From: Phyllobacterium lublinensis
Lineage (GTDB): Bacteria; Pseudomonadota; Alphaproteobacteria; Rhizobiales; Rhizobiaceae
DNA: 64,000 bases
Direction: 5' to 3'
Assembly: GCF_020164435.1 (NCBI RefSeq)
Contig: NZ_JAIUDQ010000016.1
Span: forward strand, 62,001 to 126,000
Shown here: one piece after another, positions 44,216-53,874 of the stretch
Layout of the letters: each line of letters opens with the position of its first letter
Numbering within the stretch: position 1 is the first letter of the stretch
Program-made: the position numbers and the translations under genes
Notes under the pieces: generated by a model
What the model saw: the letters and a program-made list of their open reading frames with translations, nothing else
What the model was told of the DNA's origin: nothing
Databases searched by the model: none

Positions 44216-45751
44216 CTAGGCCTGATCATTGATCAGGCGCTTCAGGAGCTCGAGCTCCTGCGACAGTTTCTGATCCTTGCCGACGATATCCTCGATCTTG
44301 CGCACGGCATGAAGAACCGTGGTGTGATCGCGCCCGCCAAAACGGCGGCCGATTTCCGGCAGCGAGCGCGGCGTAAGCGTCTTGGCCAGGTACATGGCGA
44401 TCTGGCGCGGCTTGACGATCGTGCGTGTTCGGCGGTTGGACAACAGGTCTTGCTTCGACACGTTGTAGTGCCGGGCGACGATGCGCTGGATTTCTTCGAT
44501 ACGGATGCGCTTGGCTTCACCGCCACGCATCAGATGGCTCAAGAGTTCGTCGACCCGATCAACGGAAAGGTTGGGCTCGAAGGTCTGCCGGAACAGGAGC
44601 TGGTTGAACGCGCCCTCAAGCTCACGGCCACTGCCGGTTACCGATTGTGCAACATGGTCCAGGATTTCCGGAGAAATATCGAGCGAATGGTCTTCCGCCT
44701 GCGCTGCAACAAGGCGACGCTTCAGGATTTCGAGGCGCATTGCATAGTCAGGCGCGATCATTTCGAGGGCGACCCCGCCTTGCAGGCGCGAGCGGACCCG
44801 GGCGTCCAGCGATTCCAGTTCTGACGGTGGGCGGTCGGCAGCGACGACGACCTGCTTGGCGCTGTCGAGCAGGGTGTTGATCAGGTGGCAGAATTCATGC
44901 TGGATCGACTTGCCCTGCAGGAACTGCATGTCGTCGATGATCAGAAGATCGATGTCGCGCAGCTGCTCCTTGAACGACAATGCGTTGTTGTCGCGAATGG
45001 CCGTCGCAAAGCGCCACATGAAGTATTCGGCGGTCAGATAGACGACACGGGCGCGTTCGGGGCGCTTGAGCGCCTCTGCGGCGATCGCCTGCAGGAGATG
45101 CGTCTTGCCCAGCCCAACCGAGGCGTGGATGAACAGCGGATTGAAGCGCACGGCGCTTGCACCGGCATCGGCGATGGTGCGAGCAGCGGCAAGTGCGACG
45201 CGATTGGGTGTGCCGTCGACAAAAGTGTCGAACGTATAGCGCGGATCAAGCGGCGAGCCGAAAACCGAATTCTGGGCGGAGCGGTCGGCAAAATGCGCCG
45301 GTGCCTTCTTGTCCTGCACCGTATTGCCCACGGGAAACACGGGCTTGTCGCGGGCGAGGGCCCGGGTTTCGGCGCGGGGCGTTGCCTCGGCGTCGCAAGC
45401 CGGCCGTGCAGCGCGGCTGGCGCTGCGGAATACGATCTCCACCTTCAGCACCTGCTCGTCTTCTTCGCGCCACAAAGCCGCAATCATGTCGGCGTAGTGG
45501 TTGTTGATCCAGGAACGCAGGAACGCTGTCGGTACGGACAGGCGGATAACACTCTTGGAGGTCTCGTCCAGCTTCAGGCGGCCGAACCAGCTCGAATAGA
45601 CCTCACTCCCCAGTTTGGCCTTGAGCTTGCTCTTGACGCGCTCGAAGATCATCTCGCTCTGACTGCCGGCCACATCCATATCGTCCCCTTCCATATGGAG
45701 CGGGACTATGGCTTTTGTGCCGTTTTCCATTATTCCGCTGGTCATTGTCAT
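44216..45751 (-). CDS. dnaA: Chromosomal replication initiator DnaA
   Basis: DnaA opens the origin and recruits the helicase. The 511-residue protein has domain I ([21 protein letters not shown]), a variable domain II, the AAA+ domain with Walker A GLGKTHL near residue 211 and Walker [10 protein letters not shown], and the C-terminal DNA-binding domain with [18 protein letters not shown]. Two ATGs (45751 and 45745) are both near a GGATGAGG binding site, so the exact start is uncertain; a shorter start at later Met codons is also possible. Confidence 0.97.
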   Translation of the reverse strand: MTMTSGIMENGTKAIVPLHMEGDDMDVAGSQSEMIFERVKSKLKAKLGSEVYSSWFGRLKLDETSKSVIRLSVPTAFLRSWINNHYADMIAALWREEDEQVLKVEIVFRSASRAARPACDAEATPRAETRALARDKPVFPVGNTVQDKKAPAHFADRSAQNSVFGSPLDPRYTFDTFVDGTPNRVALAAARTIADAGASAVRFNPLFIHASVGLGKTHLLQAIAAEALKRPERARVVYLTAEYFMWRFATAIRDNNALSFKEQLRDIDLLIIDDMQFLQGKSIQHEFCHLINTLLDSAKQVVVAADRPPSELESLDARVRSRLQGGVALEMIAPDYAMRLEILKRRLVAAQAEDHSLDISPEILDHVAQSVTGSGRELEGAFNQLLFRQTFEPNLSVDRVDELLSHLMRGGEAKRIRIEEIQRIVARHYNVSKQDLLSNRRTRTIVKPRQIAMYLAKTLTPRSLPEIGRRFGGRDHTTVLHAVRKIEDIVGKDQKLSQELELLKRLINDQA

Positions 45752-46554
45752 TGCCTCATCCTGATATTTTATGATCGGGTCTGTTGTATGCCCGTGTTTT
45801 TATGAATGCAGCCGATCGCTCGTCTGCAACTAATCCGGCCAACCGCCCCAGTGGTCGGCCCGATAATCCTGAAACTAGTGAGTGGAGGTCGTAGCGATCA
45901 CGCGGTGTTGGACTAAATACATATCGTCCAGAATGTTATTAACTACCACGTTCGCATCCCTCACATTTTAGGCGCAGAAAGACTTCCGCCCGGCTCCCGC
46001 CAGCGTCGTCAACTCGCTCGTTTTATGAAACAACTCAAATCCGTTAGACTTGAGTACCGACCAAACCTACTCGTTACGCAAACACGGAATTTGCGCCCGA
46101 AACCACAATTTTATAAGTCTGTTAAATGGGTTTATGCCCACCCCTTCGATGTCTGGACCTTACAAAAACCTTGGCAGGAAGAGCAAGGGCAGCCCAAGGG
46201 TTTTTTAATGAATTAAAGGTTAAGGGATTCCAGTTTTTTTTAACCGTTTCCGGTTCGGCATGGAAAAAGCCTTCGGATTCAAAGCCTTTTTTGGAATGCC
46301 AATTTTGCACCAGTGCCGACTCTCGTGACCAAAAAAAAATATTAAATTTCCGCTTGACACTGGCTGGGGCTGCAGATTCTCCATGCCCGAGGCGGCCTAT
46401 AATCATTACCTTCTATAAGTCATTGAAATTAAATGCAAAATGATGATTGACGCTTTTTGTCCTAAACCGTTTGTAACGGTCTTATGTCATGGTTTTGATA
46501 AGCCACAATCTTTTCCTCGGGAAACGAATTTATTCCCAGAATCGGGGCCAAAAC
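45752..46554. other. 803-base AT-rich region upstream of dnaA without a recognised gene
   Basis: The stretch between the rpsT terminator and dnaA is richer in A and T than its surroundings, with runs of eight or nine T or A (about 46236-46243 and 46331-46339). TTAA occurs three times within 19 bases at 46205-46223. No canonical DnaA box (TTATNCACA) was found by eye, so there is no direct evidence of an origin. Open frames here show no family resemblance. Confidence 0.55.
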
Positions 46555-46585
46555 AAAAAACCCGGCTAAAGAGTAGCCGGGTTTT
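46555..46585 (-). terminator. Rho-independent terminator after rpsT
   Basis: CCCGGCTA (46561-46568) pairs with TAGCCGGG (46574-46581). Six A at 46555-46560 give a T tract on the minus strand; TTTT at 46582-46585 could serve the plus strand too. It starts 25 bases past the rpsT stop. Confidence 0.88.
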
Positions 46586-46609
46586 CATATATAAAAATGA
46601 CGGGTCAGT

Positions 46610-46876
46610 TTATGCGGACATGCCCTTCAGGCGTGCCGACAGACGCGAGACCTTGCGTGATGCCGTGTTCTTATGCATGACGCCCTTGGATGCTGCGCGC
46701 ATCACTTCCGGCTCGACCGCCTTGAAGGCGAGGGAAGCGGCTGCCTGGTCACCGCTGGCCACCGCATCTTCGAACTTGCGAAGGAAGGTGCGCACGCGGG
46801 AGCGGCGGGACTTGTTTACTTCGGTGCGGGCTTCGATCTTACGTGCCGCCTTCTTGGCCGAAGGAGTGTTGGCCAT
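46610..46876 (-). CDS. rpsT: 30S ribosomal protein S20
   Basis: The 88-residue basic protein has the whole S20 pattern: [36 protein letters not shown], then [38 protein letters not shown]. It binds 16S rRNA early in 30S assembly. AGAGAGGCATC precedes the ATG. It has its own promoter, leader hairpin and terminator. The position just upstream of dnaA is typical of Rhizobiales. Confidence 0.98.
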   Translation of the reverse strand: MANTPSAKKAARKIEARTEVNKSRRSRVRTFLRKFEDAVASGDQAAASLAFKAVEPEVMRAASKGVMHKNTASRKVSRLSARLKGMSA

Positions 46877-46936
46877 GATGCCTCTCTTTTCTGTCAGCTA
46901 ATCGGCAGCCTGAAAGCAGCCGTCACAAAATAATAG

Positions 46937-46954
46937 GGTGGCCGAGGGGCCACC
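46937..46954 (-). promoter_or_regulatory. Hairpin in the rpsT leader
   Basis: GGTGGCC (46937-46943) and GGCCACC (46948-46954) form a perfect 7-bp stem around four bases, close to the predicted transcript start. Possibly a stabilising or autoregulatory element for S20. Confidence 0.45.
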
Positions 46955-46967
46955 GAACGTTGTCGGG

Positions 46968-46996
46968 CTTATAGAGGACGATTCCTTTTGCGTCAA
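46968..46996 (-). promoter_or_regulatory. Promoter of rpsT
   Basis: On the minus strand TTGACG (46996-46991) and TATAAG (46973-46968) are separated by exactly 17 bases, near consensus for sigma-70. Transcription would start about 85 bases upstream of the rpsT start codon. Confidence 0.75.
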
Positions 46997-47032
46997 CTTG
47001 GAATCTTTGCGAACCCGACTGATAATTCCACC

Positions 47033-47806
47033 TTACCGGTTCTTGAACTTTGGCGTGCGTTTTTCGGCAAAGGCCGCCATGCCCTCTCTCTGATCCTCCA
47101 GGGCGAACATCGAGTGGAACACGCGTCGTTCAAACCTGAGGCCCTCTGAAAGCGTCGTCTCATAGGCCCGGTTGACCGTCTCCTTCGTCATCATCGCAAC
47201 CGGCAGTGAGAAGGAGGCAATCTTGCCCGCAGCCTTCAGGGCTTCCTCGAGGAGTTCCCCGGTCGGAACGACACGGGAGACCAGTCCGCAGCGTTCCGCC
47301 TCGGCCGCGTCCATCATGCGCCCCGTCAGGCACAGATCCATGGCCTTCGACTTGCCGATTGAGCGAGTGAGACGCTGGGATCCGCCCATGCCAGGCATGA
47401 CGCCGAGGGTGATTTCGGGTTGACCGAACTTCGCGTTCTCGGCTGCGATGATGAAGTCGCACATCATGGCAAGTTCACACCCTCCGCCGAGCGCATAGCC
47501 CGCCACGGCCGCAATCAGCGGTTTACGGACACGTGTCACCCTTTCCCATTCGCTGAAGAAATCGGCGAGATAGGCGTCGGCAAACGTCAGCGTTTGCATC
47601 TCCTTGATGTCAGCCCCCGCAGCGAAGGCTTTTTCCGAGCCGGCGATGACGACGGCGCCGATATTGTCGTCCTTGTCAAAGGCTTCAAGGGCAACATTGA
47701 GCTCAGCAAGCAGGGAGGAGTTCAGTGCATTCAGCGCCTGCGGGCGGTTGAGCTGGACGAAACCGACTTTTTCCCGCGTTTCGACAATGATGTTTTCGTA
47801 GGTCAT
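47033..47806 (-). CDS. Enoyl-CoA hydratase/isomerase
   Basis: The 257-residue crotonase-fold enzyme hydrates trans-2-enoyl-CoA in beta-oxidation. It has [16 protein letters not shown], the oxyanion block [24 protein letters not shown] with Glu111 and [20 protein letters not shown] with Glu131, the two catalytic glutamates of hydratases. GGAGGAAAAC precedes the ATG at 47806; the longer open frame runs into mutM. Its place between mutM and rpsT is conserved in this group. Confidence 0.93.
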   Translation of the reverse strand: MTYENIIVETREKVGFVQLNRPQALNALNSSLLAELNVALEAFDKDDNIGAVVIAGSEKAFAAGADIKEMQTLTFADAYLADFFSEWERVTRVRKPLIAAVAGYALGGGCELAMMCDFIIAAENAKFGQPEITLGVMPGMGGSQRLTRSIGKSKAMDLCLTGRMMDAAEAERCGLVSRVVPTGELLEEALKAAGKIASFSLPVAMMTKETVNRAYETTLSEGLRFERRVFHSMFALEDQREGMAAFAEKRTPKFKNR

Positions 47807-47828
47807 CCGTTTTCCTCCACATGAAATG

Positions 47829-48722
47829 TTACTGCTGACAGACGGGGCAGTAGAACGTCGAGCGCCCGCTTTGAACAACGCGCGAAATGGTGCCATTGCA
47901 ACCGTGGCGCGGGCAAGCGGAACCTTCGCGATCATAGACCGAAAAGGAATGCTGGAAATAGCCGAGCTCACCATCCGCCTGGCGATAGTCCTTGAGGCTC
48001 GATCCGCCCGCCTTGATGGCGTCGGCGATGACAGAGCGGATCGCAGCGGCGAGGCGGTTAGACTCCACTGTCTCTTGGCCATCCTTGCCCGCGATGCTGC
48101 CGGCGCTGCGCAGCGGGGAAAGCTCGGCACGCCACATGGCCTCGCAGACATAAATATTGCCAAGGCCGGCTATCAACCTCTGGTCGAGTAGCGCCGCCTT
48201 CAACGGGGCCGCCTTGTTCTTGAAGAGTTGGGCGAGCAAAGTCCCGTCCAGGCGGTTGCCCGTTGGCTCAGTGCCCAGGTCCCGGATCAATGGATGGGAA
48301 TTGAGGCTGCCCGGTTCGGCGAACAACATGAAGCCGAAGCGGCGCGGGTCATTGTAGATGATACGGTTCCGTGTTCCGTCCTTCGCCGCAAGATGCATTA
48401 CCACATGGTCGTGCAGGCCGTTTTTCGACCGGTCGTGATGGAAGGCACCCGGCGCGTTGCCCTCACCATCCCCTTCGATCCGGTACGAGCCAGACATGCC
48501 AAGATGACTGATCAGACCAAGACCGTCATCGAGATGCATGATCAGATATTTGGCGCGGCGTTCCAGCGCATCGATCTTTCGCCCGGCCAGACGCTCGGTG
48601 AAGTGCTCGGGGAACGGAAAGCGCAGGTCGGCGCGCCGCTGTTCGACGGCAAGAATGGTGGCACCTTCCATGAAGGGCTGTAGCCCGCGCCTGACCGTTT
48701 CAACTTCAGGTAGTTCAGGCAT
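47829..48722 (-). CDS. mutM: Formamidopyrimidine-DNA glycosylase (Fpg/MutM)
   Basis: MutM removes 8-oxoguanine and formamidopyrimidines from DNA. The 297-residue enzyme starts with the catalytic [14 protein letters not shown] (Pro2 is the nucleophile), has the lysine-containing [10 protein letters not shown] region, [17 protein letters not shown], and a C-terminal zinc finger with cysteines in CPRHGC and FYCPVCQQ. Its start overlaps the end of deoB by 8 bases, and ech follows 22 bases later, so the three genes are probably cotranscribed. Confidence 0.96.
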   Translation of the reverse strand: MPELPEVETVRRGLQPFMEGATILAVEQRRADLRFPFPEHFTERLAGRKIDALERRAKYLIMHLDDGLGLISHLGMSGSYRIEGDGEGNAPGAFHHDRSKNGLHDHVVMHLAAKDGTRNRIIYNDPRRFGFMLFAEPGSLNSHPLIRDLGTEPTGNRLDGTLLAQLFKNKAAPLKAALLDQRLIAGLGNIYVCEAMWRAELSPLRSAGSIAGKDGQETVESNRLAAAIRSVIADAIKAGGSSLKDYRQADGELGYFQHSFSVYDREGSACPRHGCNGTISRVVQSGRSTFYCPVCQQ

Positions 48723-49959
48723 CGGGCGTGCGGACCCCGGTGCCCTTCAGGAAACTCTTGCCATGCGGTCCCGGCTCCAGTCCCAGATGCGCGGCGATCG
48801 TCTCGCCTATGTCGGCAAAGGTCGGTCGGATGCCGAACGAACCGTGCGGCAGGTCCGGGCCAAAGCACAGGACCGGGACGCGCTCGCGCGTGTGATCAGT
48901 GCCCCTGTAGGTCGGGTCACAGCCGTGATCGGCGGTCAGCACCATCAGATCGCCCTGTCGCAGCTTGGCTATGGCTTCGGGCAGACGGCGGTCAAACGCT
49001 TCCAGCGCCGCCGCATAGCCCGGCACATCCCGGCGGTGGCCATAGAGCATGTCGAAATCGACGAAATTGGTGAACACCAAATCGCCCTCCCGGGCATCAT
49101 CCATGGCAATCAGGGTCTCATCGAACAGGGCCATGTTGCCATTGGCCTTGCGCACCTGGCTGATGCCCCGATGGGCGTAGATGTCACCGATCTTGCCAAT
49201 GGCGATGACCGAGCCCCCGGCCTGCGTGAGCCGGTCCAGCAGGGTAGGCTCCGGTGGCGGCACGGAATAGTCGCGACGATTGCCGGTGCGGGTAAAGGTC
49301 TCGGGAGTCTCGCCGACAAAGGGCCTGGCGATTACGCGCCCTATGTTGAGGGGGTCGACCAACTCGCGGACATTGCTGCAAAGCTCGTAAAGACGGTCCA
49401 GGCCAAAATGCGTTTCATGTGCCGCAATCTGAATGACCGAATCGGTGGACGTATAGAATATCGGCTTCCCGGTCCGGATATGCTCTTCGCCATATTCCTC
49501 GATGACATCGGTACCGGAGGCATGCTTGTTGCCGAGAATGCCGGGCAGCTTGGCGCGGCGGATGGCGTCGTCGACCAGACTTTTGGGGAATGTCGGCACA
49601 GTTTGCGGAAAGTAGCCCCAATTGAATGTGACCGGAACCCCGGCAATCTCCCAGTGACCGGACGGTGTGTCCTTGCCGTTCGACACTTCCTCGGCAGCAC
49701 CCCACAGCCCAACCGGTTCCGGCGTTCCCTTCTGGAGCGGTACGCTGGAAGCAAGGTTGGCCGCATGCGAGAGGCCGAGCGCATTCATGTTCGGCACGTA
49801 GAGCGGACCGGAACGGAGCCCGGACTTGTCGCCACGGCCCGCCTTGCAGGTCTCGGCAATGTGACCAAACGTGTTCGACCCCTCATCGCCGAAAGATTTG
49901 GCATCGGGTGCGCCGCCGATTCCAAAAGAATCGAGGACGAAAAGGAAAGCGCGTGACAT
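48715..49959 (-). CDS. deoB: Phosphopentomutase DeoB
   Basis: DeoB converts (deoxy)ribose 1-phosphate to the 5-phosphate in nucleoside salvage. The 414-residue alkaline-phosphatase-fold enzyme has the metal-site start [31 protein letters not shown] with the phosphorylated Thr region, [15 protein letters not shown] and [19 protein letters not shown]. Its stop overlaps mutM by 8 bases. It lies beside the pilus genes, as in several rhizobia. Confidence 0.96.
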   Translation of the reverse strand: MSRAFLFVLDSFGIGGAPDAKSFGDEGSNTFGHIAETCKAGRGDKSGLRSGPLYVPNMNALGLSHAANLASSVPLQKGTPEPVGLWGAAEEVSNGKDTPSGHWEIAGVPVTFNWGYFPQTVPTFPKSLVDDAIRRAKLPGILGNKHASGTDVIEEYGEEHIRTGKPIFYTSTDSVIQIAAHETHFGLDRLYELCSNVRELVDPLNIGRVIARPFVGETPETFTRTGNRRDYSVPPPEPTLLDRLTQAGGSVIAIGKIGDIYAHRGISQVRKANGNMALFDETLIAMDDAREGDLVFTNFVDFDMLYGHRRDVPGYAAALEAFDRRLPEAIAKLRQGDLMVLTADHGCDPTYRGTDHTRERVPVLCFGPDLPHGSFGIRPTFADIGETIAAHLGLEPGPHGKSFLKGTGVRTPDA

Positions 49960-50081
49960 GCATCACTCCGTAGGCCGATCGTTATGACGTGTTGCGATCT
50001 CGAACCGATATCACAGATAGGTCAAACAGTGCGCCATGACAAATCAATGGCGCAGATGATCGCATGTCAGGAGAATATGTG

Positions 50082-50699
50082 TCAGCAGTTGGAGCAGGCG
50101 ACCGCCGCACCTTGACGCACGCGACCGAAACCTGTCCGGCCCATGGGTATTCCCACGGCCGACACGCCTGAGGCGGTCGTTACCGCATCGGAGTACTTGA
50201 ATGCCATCAGGGGGAGATAGGCAATTTTGGTTTCCACCCGGATCACCGTCGTGTTGGGTATGACCAGGTTGGGATCAAGCGTCACTGTCGAGCCCGCCGC
50301 ATAGGGCCGCGAATAGACCTTGTTCACGACCTTTCGCGACCATGCGACCGTGGGCGAGCCCGTCGCAGGGATGTTGATGGCCGTTATCGTGATCTGCGGT
50401 GTGTCAAACCGGTAAGGCAACAGGAGGGCGGTGCCGATCTCCATGATATCCTTGAGTTGGTCGGTCGTGATTGTTTGTTGCTGCGTCACCAGATCCGCAA
50501 CCATGTTGGTGGCCCGGCCAAGCTTCTTGTTGACATCGAGGCCTGATGTCGCCTCGACGCTGCCGAGGTAGAGCACGATCAGTATGGGCGCGATGAATGC
50601 AAATTCCATTGCTGCGATGCCGCGTTTGTCACGGATGAACCGCTTGGCCAGCGTTGCAAGTCTTCCGGCCGCCATCGTCTGTTTGTTATTGGCTTTCAT
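50082..50699 (-). CDS. TadE-like minor pilin
   Basis: The 205-residue protein has a short basic leader, then FIRDKRGIAAMEFAFIAPILIVLYLGSVEA, the Gly-x-x-AxEFA pseudopilin motif with one hydrophobic segment, and a C-terminal exported part with a terminal Cys pair (ACSNC). TadE-type pseudopilins are cleaved by TadV and help assemble Flp pili. It is last of three genes on the minus strand, divergent from flp. Confidence 0.83.
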   Translation of the reverse strand: MKANNKQTMAAGRLATLAKRFIRDKRGIAAMEFAFIAPILIVLYLGSVEATSGLDVNKKLGRATNMVADLVTQQQTITTDQLKDIMEIGTALLLPYRFDTPQITITAINIPATGSPTVAWSRKVVNKVYSRPYAAGSTVTLDPNLVIPNTTVIRVETKIAYLPLMAFKYSDAVTTASGVSAVGIPMGRTGFGRVRQGAAVACSNC

Positions 50700-50753
50700 T
50701 GTCGTACCTTTGGAAGAATGCAGGGCAATCTGATTGACTGCTCTTTGTGTTTG

Positions 50754-51341
50754 TCAGAGATAGGGTTCGTTTTTCCAGGTCGCGGTCGAGAAGAGCATGG
50801 TCTTCCCCGTGCCGTCGATGCTCTCGATACGGTGTTTCATCAGGTCCGTCAGGATCGGCCAGCGATAGAAGATGCGCAGTTGATTGATCGTGCTGGCACC
50901 CCCGGCTGCAACTTTAAGTTTTGTGATGTCGACGTCGCCAGCCGCGGTCAGCGGCAGCGTTTTCGGCACGTTGGCGAAGGTGGTATAGGTCTGGAGATCG
51001 ACGAAGAGATCAGGGCAGCCGGTTGCTGGCATGAAGAGTTTGCCGCAGATGGTTTGCTTCAACTTGTTTGGAGCGCTGATGGTGGCAGCGGTGATCTCGC
51101 CCGTCCGCAGCTGGCGCGCAAGGTCGTCAGCAGCGTTCGACATGACCTGCTGAGCGGTGAAACTCAGGCTCACTTCGATGATGGCGAAGATCAGCAGGAA
51201 GAAGGGCAGTCCGATCAGGGCGAATTCAATTGCCACCGTGCCGCGGCGGTTGGCGCAGAAACGCGCCGTCAGCGACGATCGCGGCCGTGGCCTTCCTTCA
51301 TGGATATGATCATCAACAGGTATATCGGTATGTTGCAACAT
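50754..51341 (-). CDS. TadE-like minor pilin
   Basis: The 195-residue product carries CANRRGTVAIEFALIGLPFFLLIFAIIEVSLSF, a TadE pseudopilin segment, and a periplasmic part with two Cys (TICGKLF, ATGCPDLF). The ATG at 51341 was chosen because GGGGA lies 6-7 bases upstream; the frame is open to 51425. It lies 54 bases upstream of the second TadE-like gene. The tandem pair probably corresponds to TadE and TadF-type minor pilins. Confidence 0.82.
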   Translation of the reverse strand: MLQHTDIPVDDHIHEGRPRPRSSLTARFCANRRGTVAIEFALIGLPFFLLIFAIIEVSLSFTAQQVMSNAADDLARQLRTGEITAATISAPNKLKQTICGKLFMPATGCPDLFVDLQTYTTFANVPKTLPLTAAGDVDITKLKVAAGGASTINQLRIFYRWPILTDLMKHRIESIDGTGKTMLFSTATWKNEPYL

Positions 51342-51466
51342 GGTTTTCCCCACACCACTCAGGTTGGGAAAATCATTATCACGACAGATGTTAGAATCTC
51401 GTTTGAAGGCCGATGCAAATTGCAACGATTGGATTTACTGTTTTTCAACCGTGATCCGTCTGCAGG

Positions 51467-51907
51467 TCAATTTCCGCCGATCTGAGCATCCGACGCTTTT
51501 TCAGCCTCGGTCTTTTGCGCGGTCTCGCAATAGGGTGTGCAGGAAAGCGTCTGCACATAAGCCCGCCTGTAGACACGGGTGGTGTTGGCTACACTGCGGC
51601 TGACCATGACCTGATCATCGACGATCGCCGCTCCGTCAGCATCCATGATGACGATATTGGTGATGCCGAAACCCTTGCCGGTGAGGACAACCGTCCGGGC
51701 ATCCTTGACGACAGCATCGGCTATTTCCGGATCGCCGACGACGACCGTGTCGGCCGGCCGCGCCAGCTTCAGGATTCGAGCCTGGTTCATGATTACATGA
51801 ATACCCGTATCAGCCTCGGTTGTCGCGACGCCCGACAGGCAAGCCGCCAGCGCCATTGCTGCTGCCAGACCATAAAAACGGATGTGACGGCCTCTGATAC
51901 GAACCAT
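51467..51907 (-). CDS. Pilus assembly protein, RcpA/CpaC N-terminal-like domain
   Basis: The 146-residue exported protein has a signal peptide (FYGLAAAMALAACLSGVA) and the secretin N-terminal domain: HVIMNQARILKLARPADTVVVGDPEIADAVVKDARTVVLTGKGFGITNIVIMDADG. The same fold opens the cpaC secretin at 53875. Here it is separate from any secretin pore, so it may be an accessory pilotin-like or ring factor. First gene of the minus-strand arm of the tad locus. Confidence 0.82.
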   Translation of the reverse strand: MVRIRGRHIRFYGLAAAMALAACLSGVATTEADTGIHVIMNQARILKLARPADTVVVGDPEIADAVVKDARTVVLTGKGFGITNIVIMDADGAAIVDDQVMVSRSVANTTRVYRRAYVQTLSCTPYCETAQKTEAEKASDAQIGGN

Positions 51908-52181
51908 GGGAATTCCTTCGATAAAACACCTGATAAACCATGGCGTGGAATGGTGAAGGAAAGCTTAAATGCCGTCACGGAACGTTAAGCATGATGCTCT
52001 AAACACCAGAGTTAGGTCGAATTTAAGATAAATGACGGCCGTGCTCTTTACCGTTCAAATACGGGGTTTTGATTTTTGACTGTTTTACATTTCCGTAACG
52101 GTATTTCTTAAGGTGACAGCAAGTCGCCACAGATAGTTTCGATGATTATCAAAGGACGGCGAAACAACGAGAGGACTTGAC

Positions 52182-52382
52182 ATGAAACGCAGCACAGGTC
52201 CGCGCTCCAACGCCTTAATCCGGTTTCTCCGGGACGACGCCGGTGCCACGGCCATCGAATACACGCTTATAGCTTCGCTCGTCAGCGTCGGAATCATCGT
52301 CGGAGCCGGGATACTCGGCGTATCGGTCAACGATCTCTACACTGGTCTCGCCGACGACGTCACGCAAGCCATGAACAAATAG
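52182..52382 (+). CDS. pilA: Flp/Fap-type major pilin
   Basis: The 66-residue prepilin has a basic leader, the prepilin peptidase site DDAG/ATAIEYTLI (cleavage after Gly21, Glu at +5), a hydrophobic stretch (LIASLVSVGIIVGAGILGV) and a short tail. This is the class IVb Flp pilin used for surface attachment. GAGAGGAC precedes the ATG. It is the only flp copy in the window. TTGACT at 52076 is a possible -35, but the -10 is unclear. Confidence 0.95.
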   Translation: MKRSTGPRSNALIRFLRDDAGATAIEYTLIASLVSVGIIVGAGILGVSVNDLYTGLADDVTQAMNK

Positions 52383-52388
52383 TCACGG

Positions 52389-52922
52389 ATGAGTTCGATG
52401 ATCGAAGCGGCCATATTGATCGTTTTTCCATTCGCCATGGCATTCGCGGGCGTTTCCGACCTGCTTTCCATGACAATCCAGAATCGCGTCTCTCTCATAC
52501 TGGTCGTATCATTTGCGTTTCTGGCACCGCTTACGGGCATGCCTTTGGAGCTGTACGGCATGCACTTTGTCGCTGGTGCCGCTGTCCTCGCCGCTACATT
52601 CGCCTTGTTCGCTGCGGGAACGATGGGCGGCGGCGATGCAAAGCTCATGTCCGCCACCGCCGTCTGGCTGGGATGGAACCTGGGACTGGCCGAGTATCTC
52701 CTGACGATGTCGGTCCTCGGCGGCCTGCTGACACTCGCAATATTGCGTTACCGCAGTTCTCACATGGCGGTCGCCTATACCGCGCGCTTTGAATTCATGC
52801 GCCGTCTCGCGCGTAAGGATGTGGGAGTGCCTTACGGAATAGCGCTTGGCCTTGCCGGTCTGCTGACATTCCCCGGCTCTCCAATGTCCCAGTGGGTGAT
52901 CAATCGTCTGGCCCAGATCTAG
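52389..52922 (+). CDS. cpaA: Flp prepilin peptidase CpaA/TadV
   Basis: A 177-residue membrane aspartyl protease of family A24 that cleaves Flp and TadE-type prepilins. The two catalytic aspartates are visible: Asp24 in AGVSDLLSM and Asp83 in GGGDAKL. It lacks the N-terminal methylase domain of PilD, as TadV proteins do. Six bases after pilA. Confidence 0.93.
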   Translation: MSSMIEAAILIVFPFAMAFAGVSDLLSMTIQNRVSLILVVSFAFLAPLTGMPLELYGMHFVAGAAVLAATFALFAAGTMGGGDAKLMSATAVWLGWNLGLAEYLLTMSVLGGLLTLAILRYRSSHMAVAYTARFEFMRRLARKDVGVPYGIALGLAGLLTFPGSPMSQWVINRLAQI

Positions 52923-52964
52923 TCAAGAGCCATCTCGGGGACCTGCTTGCCCAAATGGTAAACA

Positions 52965-53002
52965 TTAATCCTTGTTAATCATAGTTTTAAGCAAAACGTT
53001 AA
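52965..53002 (+). promoter_or_regulatory. Cluster of TTAA half-sites upstream of cpaB
   Basis: TTAA occurs at 52965, 52975, 52987 and 52999, the last within GTTAACCAT. CtrA controls Flp pili in Caulobacter and binds TTAA pairs 7 bases apart; here the gaps are 6 and 8, so the match is imperfect. Confidence 0.25.
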
Positions 53003-53072
53003 CCATAATTACACGATTGGTAAGTCAGAGTGCGACCTTAGTATCTAAGACGAAAGTCTAATGGGGCGCAGA

Positions 53073-53870
53073 ATGCAAAAAGCACGTCTTGTCATTTTGA
53101 TCGTAGCGGTCGCGGCTGCTGGGGCAGCTGGCTATATTGCCACGCGCATGAAGCCTACGACGGTTGTTGTAGAAAGCACCAAAGAACAGATCAAATTGCA
53201 GGATATTCTGGTAGCCACCGAGAATCTCGGGGTTGGCGCAGAAGTGCAGAGCCAGATGCGCTGGCAGGCCTGGCCCGAGGATGCCATGGCGGACGGCTAT
53301 ATCAAGCGTACTGATCGGCCAAACGCCGAGGAAGATCTGCGCGGCTCTACTGTCCGCCTGCAGATTTTCCCGGGCGAGCCAATCCGTGAAGCGAAGCTCA
53401 TCGGCAAGGGCCAGAGCTTCATGTCGGCGCAGCTTCCAGCCGGCATGCGCGCCGTTGCAACGCAGATCACCGTGGATACAGCCGCCGGCGGCTTCATCCT
53501 GCCCGATGACTATGTCGACGTCATCATGATCCGTCAGATGAACGACGAGATGCCGAAGCAATTCACCACAGAGACGATCCTGCGCAATATCCGGGTCCTG
53601 GCGATCGATCAGACGATCCAGGAGGACGAAACGGGGCAGAAGACCAAGGTCGGATCCACCGCAACGCTGGAACTGACGCCCGAACAGGCCGAGATCATTG
53701 CGGTTGCCGAGCAGATGGCGAGCCGGATCACGCTGGCATTGCGGTCCTTGCAGGATGCGCAGGAGGCGACTGGCCCGGGTGCAGAATACCTTGTCAATTC
53801 GCCGGGCCGTGCCGGCAATGTGAAACTGATCAAGTCCGGAACGGTCATCGAAATCCTGGGGCGGAAATAA
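53073..53870 (+). CDS. cpaB: Flp pilus assembly protein CpaB/RcpC
   Basis: A 265-residue inner-membrane-anchored periplasmic protein. It has one N-terminal segment (LVILIVAVAAAGAAGYIATR), an SAF domain (ILVATENLGVGAEVQSQMRWQAWPEDA, FPGEPIREAKLI), and the RcpC core MRAVATQITVDTAAGGFILPDDYVDVIMIR. It works with the secretin in pilus export. The ATG at 53073 has GGGG 6-7 bases upstream; ATG 53061 has none. Head of the cpaB-to-tadC run. Confidence 0.92.
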   Translation: MQKARLVILIVAVAAAGAAGYIATRMKPTTVVVESTKEQIKLQDILVATENLGVGAEVQSQMRWQAWPEDAMADGYIKRTDRPNAEEDLRGSTVRLQIFPGEPIREAKLIGKGQSFMSAQLPAGMRAVATQITVDTAAGGFILPDDYVDVIMIRQMNDEMPKQFTTETILRNIRVLAIDQTIQEDETGQKTKVGSTATLELTPEQAEIIAVAEQMASRITLALRSLQDAQEATGPGAEYLVNSPGRAGNVKLIKSGTVIEILGRK

Positions 53871-53874
53871 CAAA

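Noticed and set aside
44190..44216. GGTTCGATCCC-like T-arm pattern on the minus strand at the end of dnaA, suggesting a tRNA
   Set aside because: The bases where the rest of the tRNA would be are the last codons of dnaA and do not form D or anticodon arms; chance match.
46122..46443. Overlapping open frames on both strands in the dnaA upstream region
   Set aside because: No ribosome binding site, no family resemblance, and low-complexity Lys/Phe runs that come from A/T tracts.
45752..46609. Chromosomal origin oriC next to dnaA
   Set aside because: No canonical DnaA boxes found by eye, and related genera have the origin near hemE; kept only as an AT-rich region.
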